Source of the DNA: an uncultured Gemmatimonadota bacterium
GTDB lineage: Bacteria; Gemmatimonadota; Gemmatimonadetes; Gemmatimonadales; Gemmatimonadaceae
Assembly: GCA_946479995.1 (NCBI GenBank)
Contig: CAMLIU010000154.1
Span: 1-5,338, forward strand
Length of the DNA stretch: 5,338 nucleotides
Direction of reading: 5' to 3'
The position numbers and the translations under genes are program-made. This document shows positions 1-5,338 of this stretch, one piece after another (the first letter of the stretch is position 1; each line of letters opens with the position of its first letter). The notes beneath the pieces were generated by a model. The model searched no databases. It worked only from the letters and a program-made list of their open reading frames with translations, and had not been told where the DNA came from.

Positions 1-787
1 AGATGCAGACGTTCACGCTGTGGGTGAACGTGTACTCGTCGTAGTCGCGGATCGTGGTGAGGCCGATGAGCGACGACTCCTCCGTGAGGATCTGGTCGAC
101 GATGCCCTGCACCACCCGCTTGATCTTCTTGACGTTCGGGCTGCGGCCCATGCGCACCGACGTCATGAGCTCGCGGGTCACCGACACCGACTGCGCGTAC
201 GTCTTCTTGGCGATCTCCTTCGAGCGCTGGACCGACTTGTCGTCGATTGCCTGCTCCATAGGCTCGCCCAGCTCGAAGGCATGCAGCTCCTGCTGTGCGA
301 GCCTCCCCGTGAGGTGCTCGAACCGTATCGCCGGCGGCTCGTTCGATGGCGCGAGCAGCAACGCGAGGAAACGCGACCAGTCCCGCACCGACGGCGCGGT
401 GTGCAGGTGCAGTGAGCCGATCCCTGTCCCCTTGAACACGGACAGCAGGTGGCTGAAGCTCGCGTAGTTGTCGAGGTCGAGCCTGAGGCGCACACCGTTG
501 ACGAACACGAACTCGCCCGACACGCGGATCTCGAGCTCCTGCTCCCGCTTCAGCAGGTCGGCCGCCAGCGAGGCGAGCTCCTCCGTGGACTTGCTCACCG
601 CCGCGTTCTCGAGCGGGTAGAGGCGGATCGCCCGCAACGCCGCGTACAGCGCCACGATGAGCGCCTTGCCCGACCGGCGGATGAGCGCGTCGCCGCTCGA
701 GTCGTTGAGCGAGCTGGCGAGTCCCTGCGCGGAGCGTGAGTTGGACGGCGGCAGCGGGTGCGGCGCCCCCGAGTGAGGGCCCGTCAT
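1..787 (-). CDS. HD-GYP-type signalling protein, N-terminal part (cut by left edge)
   Basis: The visible 262 codons start at ATG 787 and stay open to base 1. Residues 1-35 are a Pro/Ser-rich, probably disordered lead. Residues 40-145 form an alpha/beta sensor-like region with LRAIRLYPLENAAV (51-64), ELEIRVSGEFVFVNG (84-98) and DWSRFLALLL (136-145). Residues 175-240 are charged and helical. The last visible residues, LTTIRDYDEYTFTHSVNVCI (243-262), match the opening of HD-GYP domains, which usually hydrolyse cyclic di-GMP. The HD and GYP catalytic motifs lie beyond the edge, so activity cannot be judged. The start overlaps the HEAT gene stop (ATGA) and has a GGGGGA-type Shine-Dalgarno about 4-8 nt upstream. 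There is no signal peptide or membrane segment, so it is probably cytoplasmic. A degenerate, non-catalytic HD-domain protein is the main alternative. Confidence 0.8.
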   Translation of the reverse strand, partial: MTGPHSGAPHPLPPSNSRSAQGLASSLNDSSGDALIRRSGKALIVALYAALRAIRLYPLENAAVSKSTEELASLAADLLKREQELEIRVSGEFVFVNGVRLRLDLDNYASFSHLLSVFKGTGIGSLHLHTAPSVRDWSRFLALLLAPSNEPPAIRFEHLTGRLAQQELHAFELGEPMEQAIDDKSVQRSKEIAKKTYAQSVSVTRELMTSVRMGRSPNVKKIKRVVQGIVDQILTEESSLIGLTTIRDYDEYTFTHSVNVCI

Positions 788-2526
788 GCGCCGGTCCCCC
801 GCAGCGCCCGCGTGACGGCATTGCGCACCACCACGTCCTTCTCGTTCGCCGCCTTCTGCAGCGCGGCGTGTGCCGAGACGGATGCGATCCTGCCGAGCGC
901 CATCGCGGCGCACGCGCGCAGCTCGGCGTCGGCGCGCGGGCCGAAGAGCGACTTCGCGTTCAGTATACCCTCGAGCGTGGCCACGCCCGCGTCGCCACAC
1001 ATGCTGCCGTAGGCTTCGAAGTACGCCATCTTCTCGCTCAGGTCGGCGTCGCGCACGCCACGCCCCTTCACCGCGGCCTCGATCCGCGGGAGTGCCGCTC
1101 GATACGCGCGCCCCTGGATCGAGCGCACTGTGGCGATGCGCACCTCGCGCTCTGAGTCATCGAGGCCGCGCTCGAGCGCCTGCATTGCGCCGGGCGTGCC
1201 GATCTCGGTGAGGGCCTGGACCGCCGCCACCCTGAGCTCCACGTCGGACTCCGCCAGCACCCGCGCCAGCGGCGAGACGGCCGCAGGCGTCTTCAACGCG
1301 CCCGCACGCCGCGTCGCTTCCAGGGACACGGCGCGATTGTCGGAGTTGATCAGCTTCACCAGTTCCGCGGTGTTCTGCGAGCCCAGGCGCGTAGCGGCCT
1401 GCTCGAGCAGCGGGCGCAGACTCGGTGTCTGCATGCGCCCGAGCCAGTCGAAGACCGTGCCCAGCGCGCTCGGGCGAAGCTGCTCGAACAGCTCTTCCAG
1501 CTCCGCGCCCGACGGGAGCTGCTCCGACTCGTCCATGGACTGCAGCATCTGCGACAGCGCGTCCGGCGCACTGAGTCGCGCCGAGAGCGTCGTGAGCTGT
1601 TCGCGCACCGACGGCTGCAGCTCGGCCGCCCGCTGCGAGGCGACCTGCGCCTCGCGCAGCAGGTAGGCCACGTTCTGGAACTGACTCCCGGTGAGCATGT
1701 GCAGCATGAAGCTGTCGAGGATCTCGGCCACTTCGGCGCGAATGTCGGGATCGGGCTGCTGCTCGAGGATGTCGAGCAGGAGAGCAACGACGCTCTGGCG
1801 CAGGTCGCGCTCGTACTCGCGCTTGACCTCCGTCTGGAGGTACTCGATCTCCTTCTCGTCCAGGAAGTAGAGCGTCGCGTCGAAGTCGGACATGCTGACG
1901 ACGCCTGCCCGCGTTTCCTCCTCCTCGTCGCCCCCATCCATGTACGACGCCGGGTCGATCTGCTTGCCGGTGGGACTTCCCCCCGCCGCCAGCTCCTCCC
2001 CGCCGGTGAGCGCTTCCCCCCCCTCCGTGACCGGGACGGTGGCATCCACCATCATGTCCACGTACCGGTAGCGCAGGAAGGTGAAGTCGCCCTGCCAGAG
2101 GAGGGTCAGGAGGTCGTCTTCATCGGGCGACGCCTTCCGCACGCGCTGAAGGATGTCGAGCAGCCGCCCGAGCTCGTCCTCATCGAAGCCGCGCAGGAAG
2201 CGCAGCTCGCGGATGCCGTCCTTGTAGAAGGTCCACGGCAGGCTGTCGCTGCTCTTCGACCGTTCCTCCAGCACTACTTCGCCCCCGTACTTCACCTCGC
2301 TTTCGGTGAAGGTCAGCACCAGCTCATCGGCCTGATCCCAGATAGGCACGAAGCCGGCACGCAGGGCTTCCTGCGCGGCCTTGTAGACGGGATTGTTGGG
2401 GAGGTAGAGCTGGTGCGCCCTCGCGGCCTTGCCGAAGAGCCTGAGCAGCTCCTGGATCAGAGGCAGGTCAACGGTGGCTGGGACGTGCTCGAGCTCCCGC
2501 GCGGGTGGGGCCGACGGGGAGGTCAC
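784..2526 (-). CDS. HEAT-repeat protein with an N-terminal domain shared with the downstream HD-GYP-type protein
   Basis: This is a 580-residue soluble protein with no membrane segment or signal peptide. Residues 22-130 resemble the N-terminal region of the next gene product (for example [18 protein letters not shown], 33-50). Residues 160-212 are a Gly/Glu-rich linker with the acidic run DEEEE. Residues 213-335 are helical. HEAT-like helical pairs fill the C-terminus: clear units lie near 414-442, 445-473 and 551-578, with the typical D-x-x-x-R-x-x-A-x-x-A-L spacing. HEAT arrays usually serve as protein-binding scaffolds; no enzyme motif is visible. The start is GTG at 2526, overlapping the trpB stop as GTGA. 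No convincing Shine-Dalgarno precedes it, so it probably depends on coupling to trpB. The role is unknown. The gene pair suggests a partner or scaffold for the HD-GYP-type protein (inference). Confidence 0.85.
   Translation of the reverse strand: MTSPSAPPARELEHVPATVDLPLIQELLRLFGKAARAHQLYLPNNPVYKAAQEALRAGFVPIWDQADELVLTFTESEVKYGGEVVLEERSKSSDSLPWTFYKDGIRELRFLRGFDEDELGRLLDILQRVRKASPDEDDLLTLLWQGDFTFLRYRYVDMMVDATVPVTEGGEALTGGEELAAGGSPTGKQIDPASYMDGGDEEEETRAGVVSMSDFDATLYFLDEKEIEYLQTEVKREYERDLRQSVVALLLDILEQQPDPDIRAEVAEILDSFMLHMLTGSQFQNVAYLLREAQVASQRAAELQPSVREQLTTLSARLSAPDALSQMLQSMDESEQLPSGAELEELFEQLRPSALGTVFDWLGRMQTPSLRPLLEQAATRLGSQNTAELVKLINSDNRAVSLEATRRAGALKTPAAVSPLARVLAESDVELRVAAVQALTEIGTPGAMQALERGLDDSEREVRIATVRSIQGRAYRAALPRIEAAVKGRGVRDADLSEKMAYFEAYGSMCGDAGVATLEGILNAKSLFGPRADAELRACAAMALGRIASVSAHAALQKAANEKDVVVRNAVTRALRGTGA
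795..800 (-). promoter_or_regulatory. Probable ribosome binding site of the HD-GYP-type gene
   Basis: On the minus strand GGGGGA lies inside the last codons of the HEAT gene, 7 nt before ATG 787. It is G-rich rather than a perfect AGGAGG. Together with the ATGA overlap it supports this start. Confidence 0.45.
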
Positions 2527-3725
2527 GTTTCAAGAATACCCATTTCCATTACTTGCACCACATCCTTGTCACCTCGGCCGCTGACGCACAGCAATACGAC
2601 GTCGCTGGTGGTCCAACGGTCACGCTGCCGCTCGATCCAGGCGACGGCGTGCGCTGTTTCGAGGGCCGGGATGATCCCTTCCAGGCGGCTCAGGGTGCGG
2701 AAGCCGGCCAGCGCTTCATCATCCCTCACGGAGACGTACGTTGCGCGGCCGCTGTCCTTGAGGAAGGAGTGCTCCGGTCCCACGCCCGGGTAGTCGAGAC
2801 CGGCGGAGACGGAGTGCGCCGGGTGAACCTGCCCGGCGTCGTCCTGGAGGAGATAGCTCAGCGCACCGTGCAGCACACCCGGCACGCCGCGCGTGAGCGA
2901 CGCCGAATGCCGCTCGGAATCCAGTCCTTCTCCCGCCGCCTCGACCCCCACGAGCTCTACCGCGGCGTCAGGGACGAAGGCGTGAAAGACACCCATCGCA
3001 TTGGAGCCGCCACCCACGCACGCCACGACGGATTTCGGCAGGCCCCCCGTCCGCTCGAGCACCTGGGCGCGAGCCTCCACGCCGATGATGGCCTGGAAGT
3101 CACGCACCATGCGGGGATACGGCGCGGGCCCGACCACGGAGCCGATGATGTAGTGCGTGTCGGTGACGTTTGTCACCCAGTCGCGAATCGCCTCGCTCGT
3201 GGCGTCCTTCAGGGTGCGTGTGCCGCTGGTGACGGGAACCACCTCGGCGCCGAGGAGCCGCATGCGGAAGACGTTGAGCGACTGCCGCCGCATGTCCTCT
3301 TCGCCCATGTAGACGCGGCACTGCAGGCCGAACCGCGCGCACACCGTGGCGGTGGCGACTCCGTGCTGCCCTGCCCCCGTCTCGGCGATGATGCGCGTCT
3401 TCCCCATGCGACGGGCGAGAAGCACCTGGCCCACGGTGTTGTTGATCTTGTGGGCGCCCGTATGATTGAGGTCCTCGCGTTTGAGCAGCACGCGAGCCCC
3501 CACCAGCTCCGAGAAGCGAGGCGCTTCGCTGAGCGGCGACGGCCGACCGACATAGGTGGCCAGCAACATTGAGAGCTCGTCCCTGAAGCTCTGGTCGCGG
3601 CGCGCCTTCTCGTACGCCATCTCGAGCTCGTCCAGCGCGGGAATGAGGGTCTCGGGCACGTAACGCCCGCCGAAGGCACCGAAGCGGTCGGATTCAGGCG
3701 TCAGCGACGCCGACGGATTGCTCAT
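2523..3725 (-). CDS. trpB: Tryptophan synthase beta chain
   Basis: TrpB is a PLP enzyme that condenses indole with L-serine to give tryptophan, normally in an alpha2-beta2 complex with TrpA. The 400-residue length is typical of the standard TrpB1 type. Visible landmarks are [10 protein letters not shown] (18-27); [11 protein letters not shown] with the PLP Schiff-base lysine K93 (K87 in Salmonella); [11 protein letters not shown] with catalytic E115 (E109 in Salmonella); the phosphate-binding GGGSNAMG (238-245); [11 protein letters not shown] with D311 (D305 in Salmonella); and the C-terminal VSGRGDKD (381-388) with the PLP-pyridine serine. I chose ATG 3725 because MSNPSASL leads straight into the conserved N-terminus and the codon overlaps the trpF stop as ATGA. 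Longer in-frame extensions lie inside trpF and look like non-coding residues. No strong Shine-Dalgarno is present, which fits translational coupling. trpA does not follow. Confidence 0.97.
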   Translation of the reverse strand: MSNPSASLTPESDRFGAFGGRYVPETLIPALDELEMAYEKARRDQSFRDELSMLLATYVGRPSPLSEAPRFSELVGARVLLKREDLNHTGAHKINNTVGQVLLARRMGKTRIIAETGAGQHGVATATVCARFGLQCRVYMGEEDMRRQSLNVFRMRLLGAEVVPVTSGTRTLKDATSEAIRDWVTNVTDTHYIIGSVVGPAPYPRMVRDFQAIIGVEARAQVLERTGGLPKSVVACVGGGSNAMGVFHAFVPDAAVELVGVEAAGEGLDSERHSASLTRGVPGVLHGALSYLLQDDAGQVHPAHSVSAGLDYPGVGPEHSFLKDSGRATYVSVRDDEALAGFRTLSRLEGIIPALETAHAVAWIERQRDRWTTSDVVLLCVSGRGDKDVVQVMEMGILET

Positions 3726-4363
3726 GAGTTGCCGGCGGCCTGAGCCGCCGCGATAAAGGCGCGAATCCGCGCGTGATCCTTGACCCCGGGCGCCGATTCC
3801 ACCCCGGACGACACGTCCACCACACTTGGCGAAACGTAGTCGATGGCTTCGGTTACGTTCTCCGGCGTGAGGCCGCCCGCGAGGATCACCCGATGTCCGC
3901 GCTCCATCGCGTCCAGCGACTCGCCGAGCTCCAGCCACGGGATCGCGACGCCGCTGCCACCGAGCTTTCCCGTCACCAGAGCGTCGACCACGAGTGCATC
4001 GGCTTCGTCCGCGAGCGATTCCGCGTCGTCGGGAAGTCGGCCGTCGGGAGTGCGCACCACCGCCCACACCTCCAGACCGGTGGCGGCCCGGACCGCGTGT
4101 ACGCGTTCGCGGCTCGATACGCCATGCAGCTGGATCACCTGCAGGCCGACCTCCCGCGCGATCGCCGCGATCTCTCCCTCCGGCTGGTCGGCGAAGACGC
4201 CGACCTTCCGGGCGCGCCGTCCGGCCAGCGTCTCCTTCGCCTGCTGCGGCAGCCGCTGGCGCGGTCCTCCGGCGAAGATCACGCCGAGGTAGCTCGCCCC
4301 TGCGGCGTCCGCGTACTCCGCGTCCACCGCGCGGGTAAGGCCGCAGATCTTAACCTCGACCAC
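3722..4363 (-). CDS. trpF: Phosphoribosylanthranilate isomerase
   Basis: TrpF converts N-(5-phosphoribosyl)anthranilate to CdRP by an Amadori rearrangement, the step just before TrpC. The 213-residue length is normal for a stand-alone TIM barrel. The N-terminus [10 protein letters not shown] carries the catalytic cysteine C7. VIQLHG (76-81), VVDA with the probable general acid D127, the loop KLGGSG (133-138), [10 protein letters not shown] (161-170) and VDVSSGVE (182-189) are the phosphate- and substrate-binding strands expected in order. The start is GTG 4363, preceded by a strong AGGAGG with a 4-nt spacer. An in-frame extension to 4450 lies inside trpC and adds Arg/Cys-rich residues unlike the family. 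The gene overlaps the trpC end by 14 nt and the trpB start by 4 nt. Confidence 0.96.
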   Translation of the reverse strand: MVEVKICGLTRAVDAEYADAAGASYLGVIFAGGPRQRLPQQAKETLAGRRARKVGVFADQPEGEIAAIAREVGLQVIQLHGVSSRERVHAVRAATGLEVWAVVRTPDGRLPDDAESLADEADALVVDALVTGKLGGSGVAIPWLELGESLDAMERGHRVILAGGLTPENVTEAIDYVSPSVVDVSSGVESAPGVKDHARIRAFIAAAQAAGNS

Positions 4364-5177
4364 GGGTCCTCCTCGGAACGCCCGTGATGTCGCGCGTGGC
4401 CTGACGGGGATCGATCGACGCGGACAGCACCGACCCGACGAGCACCGCATCCGCCCCGATCGCCGCGTATCGCTCCACGTCGGCGCGGCGCTCCACGCCG
4501 CTCTCGGCCACCCCCACCACCTCGGGGGGGATGCGCGGGATCAGTCGATCACAAGTGGCGGGATCAATGACCAGTGTCTCGAGGTTCCGGTTGTTGACGC
4601 CGATCATGGTCGCCCTGGAGCGAATGGCGGTCTCGAGCTCCTCTTCGTCGCGTACCTCGACGAGCAGTTCGAGACCGAGCGCACGACCTTCATCCACCAG
4701 CGCGATGAGGCGCTCAGGCGGAAGTGCGCGTGCGATGAGCAGGGCGGCCGATGCGCCCAGCACGCGTGCTTCCACAAGCTGGATCACGTCCACGTGAAAG
4801 TCCTTCTTGAGGATCGGCAACGGCACCGCCGCCCGCACGGCGGCCAGGTCGTCAGCTGTCCCGCCGAAGTGTCGGGACTCCGTGAGGATCGACACTCCGG
4901 CGGCTCCGCCGTCGCGATACGCCCGGGCCTGCTCCACGGGATCGAGCGCAGGCGCGATGTCGCCCTTCGACGGCGAGCGGCGCTTCACCTCCGCGAGAAC
5001 GCCAACACCGTCCTTTCGGAGCGCGGCGGCGAGGGAGGGGGGCGGCGCCGTGTCGCGCATGGCGGCGACGAGACGGGGTCCGTGGTCGCGTCGCAGGGCC
5101 GCGGCACGGTCCGCGGCCTCCCTGACGATCGTGCCGAGCGTCCCGCCTGGCGGGCTCCAGCGAGAATATGCTTGCAC
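4350..5177 (-). CDS. trpC: Indole-3-glycerol phosphate synthase
   Basis: TrpC closes the indole ring by converting CdRP to indole-3-glycerol phosphate with loss of CO2 and water. It is a 275-residue monofunctional TIM barrel, not the TrpC-TrpF fusion of enterics. Conserved positions are all seen: AEVKRRSPSKG with E63 and K65, ILKKDFHVD with K125, LLVEV with E174, IGVNNRNL with N195, and AESGV with E225 and S226. These correspond to E51, K53, K110, E159, N180, E210 and S211 of the Sulfolobus enzyme. The start is taken as GTG 5177, the only standard start codon between the upstream in-frame stop (about 5199-5201) and the conserved TLGTIV region. It lacks a Shine-Dalgarno, and a putative LexA-type repeat lies immediately upstream, so a short or absent leader is possible. 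It is the first gene of the leftward block. Confidence 0.96.
   Translation of the reverse strand: MQAYSRWSPPGGTLGTIVREAADRAAALRRDHGPRLVAAMRDTAPPPSLAAALRKDGVGVLAEVKRRSPSKGDIAPALDPVEQARAYRDGGAAGVSILTESRHFGGTADDLAAVRAAVPLPILKKDFHVDVIQLVEARVLGASAALLIARALPPERLIALVDEGRALGLELLVEVRDEEELETAIRSRATMIGVNNRNLETLVIDPATCDRLIPRIPPEVVGVAESGVERRADVERYAAIGADAVLVGSVLSASIDPRQATRDITGVPRRTRGRG
4368..4373 (-). promoter_or_regulatory. Ribosome binding site of trpF inside the trpC end
   Basis: On the minus strand AGGAGG is followed by ACCC and then GTG 4363. It lies within the last codons of trpC, and it decides the GTG start of trpF over the longer in-frame extension. Confidence 0.75.
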
Positions 5178-5200
5178 TTCGGGGCTTGTTCGGATAAGCT
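5172..5200 (+). promoter_or_regulatory. Candidate sigma70-type lexA promoter
   Basis: TTGCAC at 5172-5177 and TAAGCT at 5195-5200 are separated by 17 nt. Each hexamer keeps only three consensus positions (TTG in the -35; T, A and final T in the -10), so the match is weak. The placement is attractive because operator copy 1 fills the spacer and copy 2 follows the -10. It would give a 5' leader of roughly 70 nt for lexA. Confidence 0.25.
5178..5193 (+). promoter_or_regulatory. Putative LexA operator, copy 1 (trpC-proximal)
   Basis: The site reads TTCGGGGCTTGTTCGG, a direct repeat of TTCGG half-sites 11 bp apart. Counted with the preceding base it is CTTC-N7-GTTC, one mismatch from the alphaproteobacterial LexA box GTTC-N7-GTTC. 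It abuts the trpC GTG codon and lies within the candidate lexA promoter. The LexA assignment is inferred from the divergent lexA gene and the matching second copy. Confidence 0.6.
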
Positions 5201-5201
5201 A

Positions 5202-5217
5202 TTCGGTAGCTGTTCGG
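5202..5217 (+). promoter_or_regulatory. Putative LexA operator, copy 2 (lexA-proximal)
   Basis: The site reads TTCGGTAGCTGTTCGG and matches copy 1 at 12 of 16 positions (TTCGG-N4-TGTTCGG). Its start is 24 bp from the start of copy 1. With the preceding base it is ATTC-N7-GTTC, again one mismatch from the alphaproteobacterial LexA direct repeat. It lies downstream of the candidate lexA -10 element, where bound repressor would block initiation. Confidence 0.6.
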
Positions 5218-5237
5218 GCAGCCGAAGGCCGACGCCC
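5216..5237. other. Imperfect inverted repeat in the lexA leader
   Basis: GGG at 5216-5218 can pair with CCC at 5235-5237, and the inner arms around GCCGAAGGC (5221-5229) extend the stem, with a 3-nt bulge. No T-run follows on either strand, so it is not a normal intrinsic terminator. If transcribed it would sit in the lexA 5' leader. In such GC-rich DNA it may be chance. Confidence 0.3.
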
Positions 5238-5267
5238 GTACGCGGTCGCGATCGCCACTCTTGCCGC

Positions 5268-5272
5268 AGGAG
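5268..5272 (+). promoter_or_regulatory. Ribosome binding site of lexA
   Basis: AGGAG lies 8 nt before ATG 5281. It fixes this ATG as the start of the truncated lexA reading frame. Confidence 0.75.
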
Positions 5273-5280
5273 CCGTCACC

Positions 5281-5338
5281 ATGCCGCTGACCAAGCGTCA
5301 ACGCGAAATCCTAAACTACCTGACGCTCTACACGGAGC
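5281..5338 (+). CDS. lexA: LexA SOS repressor, first 19 residues (cut by right edge)
   Basis: Nineteen codons are visible, reading MPLTKRQREILNYLTLYTE. The L-T-x-R-Q-x-x-I-L start is the first helix of the LexA winged-helix DNA-binding domain. LexA represses DNA-damage genes and cleaves itself when stimulated by RecA; the cleavage site and the Ser-Lys protease pair are outside the window. ATG 5281 is preceded by AGGAG at 5268-5272 with an 8-nt spacer, and no other standard start lies upstream in frame within the spacer. The gene is divergent from trpC. The tandem repeats upstream support the call because lexA is normally self-regulated. Only a short piece is seen, so another LexA-like repressor is possible. 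Confidence 0.85.
   Translation, partial: MPLTKRQREILNYLTLYTE

Noticed and set aside
1699..2793. Long plus-strand open frame (364 codons) opposite the HEAT gene and the trpB end
   Set aside because: It is antisense to two well-supported genes. The translation is low-complexity and matches no family, and long antisense frames are expected at this GC content.
2505..3572. Plus-strand open frame (355 codons) opposite trpB
   Set aside because: It mirrors the conserved TrpB reading frame, is rich in His/Arg/Gly without any domain pattern, and has no ribosome binding site or operon context.
3726..4067. N-terminal extension of trpB into trpF
   Set aside because: The extra residues are Arg/Gly-rich and unlike any TrpB. 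The ATG at 3725, with its ATGA overlap, gives a normal 400-residue protein.
4364..4450. N-terminal extension of trpF into trpC
   Set aside because: TrpF proteins begin directly with the KICGLT strand. GTG 4363 has a strong AGGAGG, and the extension is Arg/Cys/Pro-rich.
5216..5237. Intrinsic terminator between lexA and trpC
   Set aside because: The hairpin has no following T-run on either strand, and a terminator between divergent promoters would have no purpose.
5178..5280. trp attenuator, T-box or leader peptide ahead of trpC
   Set aside because: There is no short frame with tandem Trp codons, no T-box-like conserved sequence and no terminator with a T-run. The divergent spacer is too short and is occupied by the repeats.
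4852..5301. Minus-strand 149-codon open frame spanning the trpC start, the spacer and the lexA start
   Set aside because: It is out of frame with trpC, is Arg-rich, and crosses the divergent control region. It is not a plausible gene.

Overview
The window is GC-rich, densely packed bacterial chromosome. It holds a leftward (minus-strand) operon-like block of five genes, plus the first 19 codons of a divergent rightward gene at the right edge. Reading leftward from about 5177, the order is trpC, trpF, trpB, a HEAT-repeat protein and the N-terminal part of an HD-GYP-type protein, which runs off the left edge. Each junction is an overlap: 14 nt for trpC/trpF and 4 nt for each of the other three (ATGA, GTGA, ATGA). 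This suggests one translationally coupled transcript. The rightward gene starting at 5281 reads as the N-terminus of LexA, the SOS repressor.

The only sizeable non-coding stretch is the 103-nt divergent spacer at 5178-5280. It contains two tandem copies of TTCGG-N4-TGTTCGG, 24 nt apart start to start. Each copy is close to the GTTC-N7-GTTC direct-repeat LexA box known from Alphaproteobacteria. I infer that they are LexA operators controlling lexA itself. Copy 1 abuts the trpC start codon, so the trp block could be affected too.

The three trp enzymes catalyse consecutive late steps of tryptophan synthesis: PRA isomerisation, indole-glycerol-phosphate formation, and indole plus serine to tryptophan. 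All the catalytic residues I could place are present. trpA does not follow trpB, and trpE/G/D are not in the window. Instead, two non-biosynthetic genes are coupled to the end of trpB. Their products share a related N-terminal region of about 100-110 residues, followed by HEAT repeats in one and an HD-GYP-type output region in the other. This pair is the least explained part of the window.

The high GC, the GTG starts, the LexA N-terminus and the HEAT/HD-GYP pair beside trpCFB suggest a Gemmatimonadota-like or related environmental bacterium. That assignment is an impression from sequence style and was not tested. I see no tRNA, rRNA, CRISPR array, insertion sequence or convincing terminator.
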